Source of the DNA: Actinocatenispora sp963805605
GTDB taxonomy: Bacteria > Actinomycetota > Actinomycetes > Mycobacteriales > Micromonosporaceae
DNA: 64,000 bases
Direction: 5' to 3'
NCBI GenBank assembly: GCA_963805605.1
Contig: CAWDUX010000002.1
Span: 3,348,001-3,412,000, forward strand
The notes under the pieces: generated by a model
Told to the model about the DNA's origin: nothing
Database searches by the model: none
What the model saw: only the letters and a program-made list of their open reading frames with translations
Shown: positions 34,923 through 47,696 of the stretch, piece after piece
How positions within the stretch are numbered: the stretch's first letter is position 1
How the letters are laid out: each line of letters starts with the position of its first letter
Position numbers and translations under genes: made by a program

Positions 34923-35984
34923 ATGGACAACCTGCTCCCCGGCGTCGTCGCCCGGCGGGTGCCGACCGAACGGTTGACGGTCAACGTACTGGAGGTGCCC
35001 GACCGGGACGGCCCACCCGTACTGTTCGTGCACGGCAACGTGTCCTCGGCGCTGTTCTGGCAGCCGACGATGCTGGACGTGCCGGCCCCGTACCGGCCGC
35101 TGGCGCTGGACCTGCGCGGGTTCGGCGACACCGAACCGGAGCCGGTGGACGCCACCCGCGGCCTGCGTGACTACTCCGACGACCTGGCCGCCACCATCGA
35201 CGCGCTGGACCTGGACGCGGTGCACCTGGTCGGATGGAGCATGGGCGGCGGGGTGGTGCTGCAGTACCTGGTGGACACCGCCGGCGCCAAGGTCGCCTCG
35301 GTGACCCTGGTCGACCCGGTCTCACCGTTCGGGTTCGGTGGCACCAAGGGGCCGGACGGCGAACTGTGCGACCCGCACGCCGCCGGTAGCGGTGCCGGCG
35401 GCGCCAATCCGGACTTCATCACACGGCTCACCGACGCCGACCGCAGTGACGAATCCCCGCTGTCGCCACGTAACATCCTGCTCGCCCACTACGTCAAGCC
35501 GCCGTTCGTGCCCGAGCACGCGGACATCTTCGTGGAGTCGATGCTGTCCACCCGCACCGGCGACGACCACTACCCGGGCACCACGGTGGTCACCGACGTC
35601 TGGCCCGGGGTGGCCGCCGGCACCCGCGGGGTGCTCAACACGATGGCACCGACGTACTTCCGGATCGAAGACTTGTCCTGTGTGGACACCCGCCCGCCGG
35701 TGCTGTGGATCCGCGGCGCCGACGACGTGATCGTCTCCGACACCTCCCTGTACGACCTGGCCCACCTCGGCGCGCTCGGCGCCGTACCGGACTGGCCGGG
35801 GGAGGAGCAGTGGCCGGCGCAGCCGATGGTCACCCAGATGCGTACCGTGCTGGACCGCTACGCCAACGCGGGAGGGAAGTACCGCGAGGTTGTGGTCGCC
35901 GACGCCGGCCACGGCCCGCACCTGGACAGACCGGCCGAGTTCCGGGCCGCCCTGCTCGACCACCTGACCGGCGCCACCAGCTGA
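34923..35984 (+). CDS. Alpha/beta hydrolase
   Basis: A 353-residue alpha/beta hydrolase. It has VLFVHGNVSSALFWQP for the oxyanion hole, nucleophile elbow GWSMGGGV (Ser near residue 105), an acid in RGADDVIVS, and His in DAGHGPHLDRPAEF. It has a long cap (about residues 130-240) with a Gly-rich loop. It is the last gene of the probable operon and is followed by a strong bidirectional terminator. It is a second candidate for hydrolysis of hydroxyacid esters. Confidence 0.82.
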   Translation: MDNLLPGVVARRVPTERLTVNVLEVPDRDGPPVLFVHGNVSSALFWQPTMLDVPAPYRPLALDLRGFGDTEPEPVDATRGLRDYSDDLAATIDALDLDAVHLVGWSMGGGVVLQYLVDTAGAKVASVTLVDPVSPFGFGGTKGPDGELCDPHAAGSGAGGANPDFITRLTDADRSDESPLSPRNILLAHYVKPPFVPEHADIFVESMLSTRTGDDHYPGTTVVTDVWPGVAAGTRGVLNTMAPTYFRIEDLSCVDTRPPVLWIRGADDVIVSDTSLYDLAHLGALGAVPDWPGEEQWPAQPMVTQMRTVLDRYANAGGKYREVVVADAGHGPHLDRPAEFRAALLDHLTGATS

Positions 35985-35987
35985 GCG

Positions 35988-36021
35988 CTCCGGTCCCCGG
36001 CCGATGGGCCGGGGACCGGAG
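35988..36021. terminator. Strong bidirectional hairpin terminator
   Basis: CTCCGGTCCCCGGCC (35988-36002), loop GATG, GGCCGGGGACCGGAG (36007-36021): a perfect 15-bp GC stem between the convergent hydrolase and dihydrolipoyl dehydrogenase genes. Confidence 0.9.
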
Positions 36022-36030
36022 GACCGGTCG

Positions 36031-37431
36031 TCACATGTTGATCATGTGCCCGGCCAGGCCGTGGACCGCCTCCTTGACCGCCTCGCCGAGCGTCGGGTGC
36101 GCGTGCACGTTGCGGGCCACCTCGTGCACGGTCAGGTCCCACTGCTGGGCCAGGGTGAGCTCCGGCAGCAGTTCGGTGACCTCCGGGCCGATCAGGTGCG
36201 CACCCAGCAGTTCGCCGTGCGTGCCGTCGCTGAGGATCTTGACGAACCCGGCTGTCTCGCCCAGCCCGTGCGCCTTGCCGTTCGCGGTGAACGGGAACTT
36301 CGACACCCGCACGTCGAAGCCACGTTCCCGGGCCTGCGCCTCGGTCCACCCGAAGCTGGCGACCTGCGGCTGACAGTAGGTGGCGCGCGGGATCATCACG
36401 TAGTCCAGTTCCATCGTCTCGGCGTCCGCGATGGTCTCCGCCGCCACCACACCCATCGACTCGGCCGCGTGCGCCAACATCAGCTTCGCGGTGACGTCAC
36501 CGATTGCGAAGATGTGCGGCACGTTCGTCCGGCAGCGGCCGTCGATCTCGATGGCGCCCCGCTCGGTCAACCGCACGCCGGTCTGCTCCAGGCCGTAGCC
36601 CTCCACCCGCGGCTGGAACCCGATGGCCTGCAGCACCTTGTCGGCCTCCAAGGTCTCCTGCTTGCCGCCGGAGGAGACCGTCACCCGTACCGCGTCGCCC
36701 GACTCGTCGATGGACTCCACCCGGGTGCCGGTACGCACCTCGATGCCCAGCCGCTTGTAGCGCTTGCCCAGCTCGGCGGAGACCTCCTCGTCCTCCAGCG
36801 GTACCAACCGGTCCAGGAACTCCACGATGGTGACCTTGACGCCGAAGTTGTGCAGCACGTAGGCGAACTCCACGCCGATCGCGCCGGCACCCGCGATGAT
36901 GATCCGCTCCGGCAGCTCGTCGGCCAGGATCTGCTCCTCGTAGGTGACAACCCGGTCGCTGAGCGAGGTCCCGGGCAGCAGTTTCGTACTGGCGCCCGCG
37001 GCGATGATGCAGTGCTCGAAGGTCACCGTCTCCGAACCGCCGTCGCTCAGCGCGACCTGCATGGTGTGCGGGTCGGTGAACGTACCGCGACCGTCGTACT
37101 GTTTGATCTTGTTCTTCTTCATCAGGTAGTGCACGCCCTTGACGCGGCCGTCGGCCACCTTGCGGCTACGCCGGAACGCCTCCCCGTAGTCCAGGGTGAT
37201 CGTGCCGTCCACCGTGATTCCGAAGGTCTTCGCCTGCTGGGTGAGGATATGTACCAGTTCGGCGTTGCGCAGCAGGGCCTTCGACGGGATGCAACCGACG
37301 TTGAGGCAGACACCGCCCCAGTAGCGTTCCTCCACGACCGCGGCGGTCATTCCGAGCTGGGTGGCGCGGACCGCGGCGGTGTACCCGCCCGGCCCGGCGC
37401 CGAGGACTACGACATCAAAGTGCGAGCTCAT
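36031..37431 (-). CDS. lpdA: Dihydrolipoyl dehydrogenase
   Basis: A 466-residue flavoprotein disulphide reductase. It has the FAD-binding loop VVVLGAGPGGYTAAVRATQL at the N-terminus, the redox disulphide GGVCLNVGCIPSKALLRNAE (about residues 38-57), the NAD loop IIIAGAGAIGVEFAYVLHNF, FAIGDVTAKLMLAHAA, and the C-terminal His-Glu active-site partner in HAHPTLGEAVKEAVHG. It is the E3 component of 2-oxoacid dehydrogenase complexes. It stands alone here, as is common in actinomycetes. ATG 37431 (MSSHFD) was chosen; a start 12 bp upstream is possible. Confidence 0.95.
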   Translation of the reverse strand: MSSHFDVVVLGAGPGGYTAAVRATQLGMTAAVVEERYWGGVCLNVGCIPSKALLRNAELVHILTQQAKTFGITVDGTITLDYGEAFRRSRKVADGRVKGVHYLMKKNKIKQYDGRGTFTDPHTMQVALSDGGSETVTFEHCIIAAGASTKLLPGTSLSDRVVTYEEQILADELPERIIIAGAGAIGVEFAYVLHNFGVKVTIVEFLDRLVPLEDEEVSAELGKRYKRLGIEVRTGTRVESIDESGDAVRVTVSSGGKQETLEADKVLQAIGFQPRVEGYGLEQTGVRLTERGAIEIDGRCRTNVPHIFAIGDVTAKLMLAHAAESMGVVAAETIADAETMELDYVMIPRATYCQPQVASFGWTEAQARERGFDVRVSKFPFTANGKAHGLGETAGFVKILSDGTHGELLGAHLIGPEVTELLPELTLAQQWDLTVHEVARNVHAHPTLGEAVKEAVHGLAGHMINM

Positions 37432-37496
37432 GCGTCGAATCATATGCTCCGGCCCGGGAGCGCCATGCTTTCGAAGCGTGCCCGCCCGGTAGCTGC

Positions 37497-38816
37497 CTAC
37501 AACCGGCCGGTGGACTTGAGCGTCAGGTAGGTGTCGGCCACCTCCGCCGGGAACGCGTCCGCCGGCGCATCCACCACCAGCACACCGAACCGGCCCAGCG
37601 CCTCGCGGATCCGGGCACGTTCGGCAAGGGAGCGTTCCGCCGCGGCGGCGGCGTACAGCGCGGCGGTGTCCGACCGGCCCGCCGCCATCTCGTCCAGCGC
37701 CGGATCGTGCAGCGCGGCGACGACCACCTGGTGACGGGCCGTCAGCAGCGGCAGCACCGGCACCAGCCCCTCGGCCAGCGCACCCGCCTCCAACGCGGTG
37801 AACAGCACCACCAGAGACCGCTTCCGTTCGGTGCGCAGGATCTCCCCGGTCATCAGCTCGAAGTCGGTCTCCACCAGCGACGGTTGCAGCGGCGCCAGGG
37901 TGCTGGCCAACCGTGGCAACAGTGCGGCCCGGCTCACACCCCGCAGCACCGCCCGTACCGATGTGTCCACGGCCAGCAGATCCACCCGGTCATTGGCCCG
38001 CGACGCCAGCGCCGCCAACAGCAGACAGGCGTCCATCGCCGCGTCCAGCCGCGGTTCGTCACCCACCCGGGCCGCCGAGGTACGGCCGGTGTCCAACACG
38101 CACAGCACCCGGCGGTCGCGTTCCGGCCGCCACGTCCGCACCACCACCCCGCCGCGCCGGGCGGTGCCACGCCAGTCGATGGACCGTACGTCGTCGCCCG
38201 GCACATACTCGCGCAGCGCGTCGAACTCGGTGCCCTGACCACGGCCCCGGGTCACCACCGCACCGTCCAGCACCCGCAGCCGGGCCAGCCGCTCCGGCAG
38301 ATACCGGCGCGAGGCGAACCGGGGCAGCACCCGCACCGTCCACGGCGGAGTGGCCCGCTCCGCCCGGCGCCCCAACGACTGACGGAACCCGAAGCGCAGC
38401 GGACCGTACGAGCGGACCGTCACCCGCACCGCCGGCCGGTCGCCGCGCCGGGTCGGGGTCAACGTGCAGGTCATGGCGCGTGACCCGGCTGGTGCGTACG
38501 GTCAGCCGCCGCTGCGTACCGGCCGCACCGGCCGCACCGGCCGACGGCACCCAGGCGTCCCGGACCTCCGCGCGCAGCGGGCGCGTCGCATCGTTGCCGA
38601 CCGTCAGGGTAACCTCCGCGGACTCGCCGAGCCGCACCTGGCGGGCACCCGAGCGACGCAGCCGTACGGCCCGGACCGGTGCCGCGGCCACGGCGTCCAC
38701 GCCCACCAGCGCGAGCACCGCGACCAGGTAACAGACCAGGCCCAGCAGGGGCCTCGGCCACAACGGCAGGGTCAACGCCAACCCGGCCAGCAGCGCGACC
38801 GGCCGCCAGGTCGGCA

Positions 38817-38817
<1 letters not shown>
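37497..38817 (-). pseudogene. DUF58 domain protein with one +1 shift
   Basis: DUF58 proteins act with MoxR ATPases in envelope-linked complexes. The N-terminus (ATG 38817, MPTWRPVALLAGLALTLPLW, two helices) runs to TSRVTRHDLH near 38465. The reading then continues one base on as LTPTRRGDRPAVRVTVRSYG, LRFGFRQSLG and the DUF58 signature GQGTEFDALREYVPGDDVRS plus IDWRGTARRG, to the stop at 37497. A single extra base near 38464 joins both halves into a normal-length (about 440-residue) DUF58 protein. The start overlaps the MoxR stop by one base (TGATG). It could be a real frameshift or a sequence error. Confidence 0.8.
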
Positions 38818-39849
<1,032 letters not shown>

Positions 39850-39866
<17 letters not shown>

Positions 39867-41319
39867 CGGTGGTGCCCTCCCTCGTGTCGTAGGCCCGTCG
39901 GACCAGTTCATCCAGCTCCGCGGCCAGTGCGTGCAGCCCGTCGTCGTCGCTCGGAACCGGACCGTACAGGGCGGCCCGGACCCGTTCGACCGGCCAGCCC
40001 GACCGGGTCGCCAGGTTTGCCAGCAGTCCCTCGGCCCCTGCGTTTCCCGGGCCGGCAGAGCCCGTACCAGCCGTCGACCCTGCGCTGGCAGACCCTGCGC
40101 TGGCAGACCCTGCGCCGGCCGACCCTGTGCCGAAGGTCGACGCGGTGCCTGTCCCCGCGAGCGGTGTCAGCCGGCGTAGCGCACCAGCCCGCAACGCGTC
40201 CGCCGCCGAGTCCCGCGCCCTTGCCCGGTGGTAGAGCCGTCCCCGGCCGGTCACCGTCTCCGTCGCATGTACCAGCACCGGCAGCGGTTCGCTGACCGGT
40301 GCGCCCAATCGGCGTGCCTTCCACACCGCGAGCAGCACCACGGCCAGCAGCAATTGCGTCAGCACCGCCCACAGCCACAGCGGGAACGTCGTCCACAATG
40401 GATTTGCCTGCTCGCCGTCGGCCGATCCATGGCCCGATCCGTTGCCGGAACCCGAATCGGAGCCCCCGACCGGTGGACGACCCCCGGACGCCGGATCGCC
40501 CGACCGGTAGTCGTCCGGTGCCGGCGAGCGGGCGCCCGGGTTCCCGGTCCCCGTCGGGTCGGGCCGCTCATCGGTACGGCCCTGATCCGGCAGCGTCTCC
40601 GCATGGTGCAGATTCAGCCACACCACCCCGGACCGGCTGGACAGCAGCGTCGTGGCCAGCGCCTCGTTGTCGTGCTCGGCTACCCGGTCGTTACGGAAGA
40701 CGTCCGCGGCGCCGAGCAGTACCAGCTCCGGCCGCCCGTCCACACCCACCCGGACCAGGCCGCCGGAATAGCAGCGGGTTCCCGCACCGGCCGGCACCGG
40801 CCGGTACCGGGTACCCAGCACCGCGGCGCGACCCGCCGCCGGCGCCCGGCACCCCGCCGGCACCGCGCCGGTGGTCCACCGGCTGCCCGCCGCGCGTACC
40901 GGCAGCCGCTGATCGACCAGCACTGTCGCCGACGGGGCGACCAGCACCACCCGGTCGCTGGCCGGCAGCCGCAACAACTGCGTCAGGTACGTCGGTGCCA
41001 CGAAGTCAGGCGCGGTGACCAGCACCGTACGGCCACCGGCCGCGGCCGCCGCCAGCGCCGTGGGCGTATCGGTGTAGCGGTGCACCGCCACCCCGTGCCG
41101 ACCCAACCGGTCCACCAGGGTCCGCGACCCGATCGCCGCACCCGAACCCGGCTCCAGGAAGTCGTCCTCGTCCGGTGTCACGCTCACCACCGCCCCGGCC
41201 ACCCCGGTGACGGTGAACAGCACGACCACCACCAGCGCAGGCACCGCCCAGCGCAGAAAGCGACGGTCTGCCGGCAGCGCGCGGCGTGCCCGCAGCCAGG
41301 CGCGCGACCAGGCGCTCAC
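39850..41319 (-). CDS. DUF4350 domain membrane protein
   Basis: A 489-residue membrane protein. An N-terminal helix (WAVPALVVVVLFTVTGVAGA) precedes an extracytoplasmic DUF4350 domain (about residues 45-270, SGAAIGSRTLVDRLGRHGVA onward). A Gly/Ser-rich linker follows, then a second helix LWLWAVLTQLLLAVVLLAVW, and a cytoplasmic tail that includes a low-complexity Gly-Ser-Ala stretch. It is the standard partner in actinobacterial DUF4129-DUF4350-MoxR-DUF58 operons; function unknown. It overlaps both neighbours (ATGA with DUF4129). Confidence 0.88.
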
Positions 41320-41933
41320 CGCACACCACCCGGCGCGGACAACACCCGTGGCGCGGCGACCCGGTCGGCCAGTACCCGCATCCGCGCGTCGTCCGCCGCG
41401 GTCGCCGGCAGCCGGCCGTACCAGATCCCGGAGAACAGATCGGCCGCCTCCCGCACCGGTGCCGCCAGTCCCGGGTCGGTGCCGGCCGCGGCGGCGGCCA
41501 GCTCGGTCACCGTCCAGCCCGGACGGTGTACCAGCACCTGCCGGTCGACCAGGTCACGCACCATCGCGCGGAGCCGTTCCCGGACCGCCTCGGCATAGCG
41601 TCCGGCCGCGGCGTACCGGTCGGCCAACGAACGCAGCTCGGCCGGCGGACGGTCCGGCAGCCCATCCGGCCCGGCCACGTCGGGATCCTCCAACTGGTCG
41701 GACTCCGGGGCCACGTCCGGCTCCCCGCCGACCCGCTTCCGCCACCCGAGCCGGTGCCGGTGCGGCCACCCGTACAACCCCGCGACCACGGCACCCGCCA
41801 GCATCAGCAGAAGCACGGCGAGACCCGCCACCCCACCCGGTACATGATCGGCCAGGTCGGCGACCAGCTCGGTCCACCAGCGCGCGGCACTACCGTCGGT
41901 CCGCGCCGACAGCAGCAGCGCCTGCGGTCGCAC
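41316..41933 (-). CDS. DUF4129 domain protein
   Basis: A 205-residue protein with one membrane helix (GGVAGLAVLLLMLAGAVVAG) and a cytoplasmic DUF4129 domain: LADRYAAAGRYAEAVRERLR, AMVRDLVDRQVLV, PGWTVTELA and FSGIWYGRLPAT. DUF4129 domains also occur fused to transglutaminase-like proteins next to MoxR/DUF58. It overlaps the following DUF4350 gene by 4 bp. Confidence 0.88.
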   Translation of the reverse strand: MRPQALLLSARTDGSAARWWTELVADLADHVPGGVAGLAVLLLMLAGAVVAGLYGWPHRHRLGWRKRVGGEPDVAPESDQLEDPDVAGPDGLPDRPPAELRSLADRYAAAGRYAEAVRERLRAMVRDLVDRQVLVHRPGWTVTELAAAAAGTDPGLAAPVREAADLFSGIWYGRLPATAADDARMRVLADRVAAPRVLSAPGGVR

Positions 41934-42773
41934 TCAACCCACCTCCACGACCGAGCGGGCCGAACCCCGGTCGGCGCCCGCCAGGCCGAGTTCCAGGTCC
42001 AGACCCTCGGTACGCATCCTGTTCTCCAGATGCACGCAGGCGTCCAGGCAGGCCAGCGTCGGGTAGGCGAGCGCGTCCACCAGCACCCAGGGCGCCGCCG
42101 TCAGCAGCCGCAGCAACATCGGATCGGCGCTGAGCGACAGCCGGTCCAGCAGCAGCCCGGCGGCGATCCCGACGGCCAGCCGTACGGCCAGCCAGCCCAG
42201 GTAGGCCAGCAGCCGCAGACCGCCGGCCCGCCCGCCGCCGGTGAAGACCAGCCGCAGCGGCCGGGTCAGCACCCCGGCACCGGACGTCCGGTCCGCGACC
42301 AGGGTGGGCACCACCAGCCCGGTCAGCGCGTACACCACGATCCAGCCGACCCCGCACACCAGTACGCCGCCGCTGGCCAGTACACCGACCACCCCGGCGG
42401 CGAGCAGTACGGCCGGCCAGCGCCGGCCCGGCGCGGCCAACGTCGCCACCGCGCCCGCCGCACCCCGCCCGGCCGGTACGCCGAGCAGTACGTCCACCGC
42501 CCGGGCGCTCGCCGGGGCGGCCAGTACACAGATCGCGACGCTCTCCAACCCCAGCCAGCACGACAGCCACAACCAGCCGCCGGCGGAGGGGCCCACCGCC
42601 TCGGCCAGCCCGACCCGTGCGACGCTGGCCAGGGCGTACTGCCCGGCGGAGCACAGCAGCCCGAGCCCCAGCAGCGGCCAACCACAACGGCGCAGTAACG
42701 CGACGGAGGCGTCCAGCAGTTCACCGACGGTCAACGGACGCAGGGGGAGCACCGCGCCCCGCGCTGCGTCCAT
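41934..42773 (-). CDS. Multi-helix membrane protein at the head of the MoxR operon
   Basis: A 279-residue polytopic protein with about six helices (VALLRRCGWPLLGLGLLCSA, then GGWLWLSCWLGLESVAICVL, PAVLLAAGVVGVLASGGVLV and more). The start RPLTVGELLDASVALLRR is typical of proteins related to the membrane domain of glycerophosphodiester phosphodiesterase family members and DUF7544-like proteins found at this locus. ATG 42773 has GGGAGAG upstream. The stop abuts the DUF4129 start, so it is the first gene of the operon. Confidence 0.75.
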   Translation of the reverse strand: MDAARGAVLPLRPLTVGELLDASVALLRRCGWPLLGLGLLCSAGQYALASVARVGLAEAVGPSAGGWLWLSCWLGLESVAICVLAAPASARAVDVLLGVPAGRGAAGAVATLAAPGRRWPAVLLAAGVVGVLASGGVLVCGVGWIVVYALTGLVVPTLVADRTSGAGVLTRPLRLVFTGGGRAGGLRLLAYLGWLAVRLAVGIAAGLLLDRLSLSADPMLLRLLTAAPWVLVDALAYPTLACLDACVHLENRMRTEGLDLELGLAGADRGSARSVVEVG

Positions 42774-43095
42774 CGATCTCTCCCGGGCCGCTCGAAGGGT
42801 CATGGTGGCCAACATCGTCATCCTGGCACGGCGTGCCCAGCCCGCTGCGGGGCTGGCGTACCCCGCCCGTCGAGGACTCCGGCTACAGTGGCCGTCGCAG
42901 CACCTGTACGTCACTCTTCGTACTCGGTACGTTCGGTGGAGGCACGCCCGGCCGAACGTACCGAGTCCAGGCCACGGGCCATGGGAGGGTTTCCTACCGG
43001 GTGGGTGCTGGATGAAACGATAGGGGCATGAGCGATACGCAGCGAAGCGGAGCGCGGCCCGTCACCGCCCGGAAACACGTCCGGAAGGTGACGGC
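42774..43095. promoter_or_regulatory. Divergent regulatory region upstream of mtrA with a 15-bp inverted repeat
   Basis: ACTCGGTACGTTCGG (42922-42936) and CCGAACGTACCGAGT (42952-42966) form a perfect 15-bp inverted repeat with a 15-base spacer, although neither flanking gene ends here. Further on, CCGTCACC (43059-43066) and GGTGACGG (43087-43094) form a stem that covers the mtrA ribosome binding site (GGAAGG). No gene is seen in this 320-bp gap. Confidence 0.55.
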
Positions 43096-43785
43096 ATGAG
43101 GGCACGCGTACTGGTTGTCGACGACGACCCCGCCCTGGCCGAGATGCTCGGAATCGTGCTGCGCAGCGAGGGCTTCATGCCCTCGTTCGTGGCCGACGGT
43201 GAGCGCGCGATGGCCGCCTTCCGGGACACCAGGCCGGACATAGTCCTGCTAGACCTGATGCTGCCCGGGATGAGTGGACTTGACGTGTGCCGGGCGATCC
43301 GGTCCGAGTCCGGGGTACCTATCGTCATGTTGACCGCCAAGAGCGACACCGTCGACGTCGTCCTGGGACTGGAGTCCGGCGCCGACGACTACGTGATCAA
43401 GCCGTTCAAGCCGAAGGAACTGGTGGCCCGGATGCGGGCCCGGCTGCGGCGCGGCGAGGACACCGCGCCGGAGATGCTGACCATCGGCCCGGCCGGCCGG
43501 CAGATCACCATCGACGTACCGGCGCACACCGCGACCCGCAACGGCGACGAGGTCAAACTGACCCCGCTGGAGTTCGACCTGCTCGTCGCGCTGGCCCGCA
43601 AGCCGCGCCAGGTCTTCACCCGTGAGGTCCTGCTGGAGCAGGTCTGGGGCTACCGGCACGCCGCCGACACCCGGCTGGTCAACGTGCACGTACAGCGGCT
43701 GCGCGCGAAGATCGAACCGGACCCGGAGCGGCCGGAGATCATCCTCACCGTCCGCGGCGTCGGCTACAAGGCAGGTACGGGCTAG
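43096..43785 (+). CDS. mtrA: Response regulator MtrA
   Basis: A 229-residue OmpR-family response regulator. The receiver domain has VLVVDDDPALAEMLG, phosphoacceptor Asp in DIVLLDLMLPGMSGLDVCRA and conserved Lys in VIKPFKPKEL. The winged-helix effector has LTPLEFDLLVALARKPRQVF, LLEQVWGYRHAADTRLVNVH and RGVGYKAGTG. With MtrB it forms the essential actinobacterial system coupling cell division, wall metabolism and osmotic response. mtrB follows 3 bp after the stop and lpqB overlaps mtrB. Confidence 0.96.
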   Translation: MRARVLVVDDDPALAEMLGIVLRSEGFMPSFVADGERAMAAFRDTRPDIVLLDLMLPGMSGLDVCRAIRSESGVPIVMLTAKSDTVDVVLGLESGADDYVIKPFKPKELVARMRARLRRGEDTAPEMLTIGPAGRQITIDVPAHTATRNGDEVKLTPLEFDLLVALARKPRQVFTREVLLEQVWGYRHAADTRLVNVHVQRLRAKIEPDPERPEIILTVRGVGYKAGTG

Positions 43786-43788
43786 CCG

Positions 43789-45658
<1,870 letters not shown>

Positions 45659-45666
<8 letters not shown>

Positions 45667-47569
45667 GCACCCGCCGGCGATCCGGCACCGGCGGGCCGCC
45701 GTACTGGCCGGCGCGCTGCTGTCGCTGTCCGGCCTCATGATGGCGGGGTGCGGGGTGCCCAGTTCCGGCCCGCCGGTGGTGCTGTCCACCGTGCCGGTCA
45801 ACGGATCCGACGACGACCCGCAGGGCACCCGGGACCAGCCACCGGCGCCCAGCAGCGCGACCGATCCGCGTGACCTGGTCAGCCTGTTCTTCACCGCGGC
45901 GGGTGCCGACACCACCCCGGACCAGCTCCGGCAGAACGTGTCGCAGTTCTTCACCCCTGGCAGCCGGCGCAACTGGCGCCCCGACCCGGCCGGCATGACG
46001 GTGGTGCGGATCGCCGGTTACACCGTGCAGGACCAGAAGGACGGCGGCGGATCCACCGCCACCCCGAACGTCGGCACCGGCGGGAACATCCAGGCCAGTG
46101 CCTCGGTACAGGTGGTCGGGCAGATCGTCGGCATCCTCAACAGCGTCGGTGCGGTGGCGCCGCTGCCGGTCGGCCGTTCCGACCGCTTCGACCTGACACT
46201 GCACCTGGTGAAGGTCGACAAGGTCTGGCTCATCACCGATCCGCCGGCACAGACGTTGCTCAGTACCGACGCGGTGAGCAACGAGTTCGACGCCACGACG
46301 GTCTACTTCGCCAACCCGGAACACTCCGCGCTGGTACCGGATCTGCGCTACGTGCCGCACAGCATGCGGCCGGAGAAGCGGCGCACCGTGCTGGTGGACT
46401 GGTTACTGGACGGGCCGTCCGGATGGCTCGGCCAGGCGGCGGTCAGCGAGATCCCGGGCAACACCAAACGGCGCGGCAACGTGGTCGGCACGCACAACGT
46501 GGTGGTCGTCAACCTGACCAGCGATGCCGGCGACGCGAAGAACCCGGCGCTGATGGCCGCACAACTGGCCTGGACGTTGCGCCCGCTGATGAACAAGATG
46601 CAGATCCGTATCGAGGACCGGCCGCTGAAGGTGCCCGGCAGGTCAGGCACCATCTACAACTGGAACGACTGGCGCAACTTCGACGTGGCCACGCTCGGGG
46701 CGGGTTCCGGCGGCTACTACATCGCCGGTGGGCGGTTCGTCGCCGCCAGGTCCAGCGACAAGTTGCCGGGGGTGCTGGCCGATCCGGCCGCCGACCGGGT
46801 CGACAGCAAGGTACTGCGGGCCGGTCTGTCGGTGGATGCCAGTCGGGCGGCGGTCGTACGGACCGGGGCGAAGGGCCGGCCCGAGCTGTGGCTGGGCCGT
46901 ACCGTCGGCCAGAGCGTCCCGCGGGTCTCCTACAGCAGAGCCAGAATCGGTACGGTGGCATCGATCGGTCGCCCCAGCTTCCTGGCCGGTACGGGCACCG
47001 TCCTGGTGCCGGTGGACGGTGAGCTGGTCGCGGTGTCCAGCAGCGGAACCAGAAGCGCACCGGACTTCCTGGAGAACCGGGTGAGCCGGCAGGTCACCGC
47101 CGTGTCCGTGGCGCCGGACGGTTGCCGGATCGCCCTGGTCGCCGGCGGTCGGCTGTACGTCGCGCCGCTGCTGGATTCCGGCGACGGGCGGTTGACCATC
47201 GGCCGGGCCCGGCGACTCGCGGCCAGCTTCACCGAGATCTCCGGCGTGGCCTGGACCGAGGAGAGCCGGGTGGTGTTCGGTGGCCGGGGGCTGACCGGGC
47301 CAGACGGGCCGTTGTCCGACGGTCCCCGGGGCGGCGCCTGGGAACTGAGCATCGACGACGTGTACTCCGACCTGCTGACCGGCGCCGGTGACAGCGCGGT
47401 ACCCGACCAGATCGCTTCGTCCACCACCGATCCGGCGAAGAGCGGCTCGCACGGCACCATCCTGTTGGCGGCGCACGACCGGATCCTGCAGGTGACCGGG
47501 AACGAGGTGGGGCCGCCGGTCGGTGCCGCCCAACCGCCGCGCGGTAACGAACCGTTCTTCCCCGAATAG
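45659..47569 (+). CDS. lpqB: Lipoprotein LpqB (MtrB accessory protein)
   Basis: A 636-residue lipoprotein. The signal AAVLAGALLSLSGLMMAGC ends in a lipobox with the acylated Cys. A GerMN-type domain (about residues 70-300, with RTVLVDWLLDGPSGWLGQAA) is followed by a beta-propeller domain (LSVDASRAAVVRTG, VSVAPDGCRIALVAGGRLYV). LpqB binds the MtrB extracellular domain and modulates its activity. ATG 45659 overlaps the mtrB end by 8 bp, indicating translational coupling. Confidence 0.95.
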
Positions 47570-47696
47570 CCTGCGCCATAGCACATCGCGCGATTCCAGG
47601 AGCCGGTTGTCCACAGCGTCCGCCCGGTTGTCCACAGGCGGCGTTCCGGCACTGGGCAACCGCCGGCAGCCGGGGCACTGTGGTCCGGTGCGCAGA

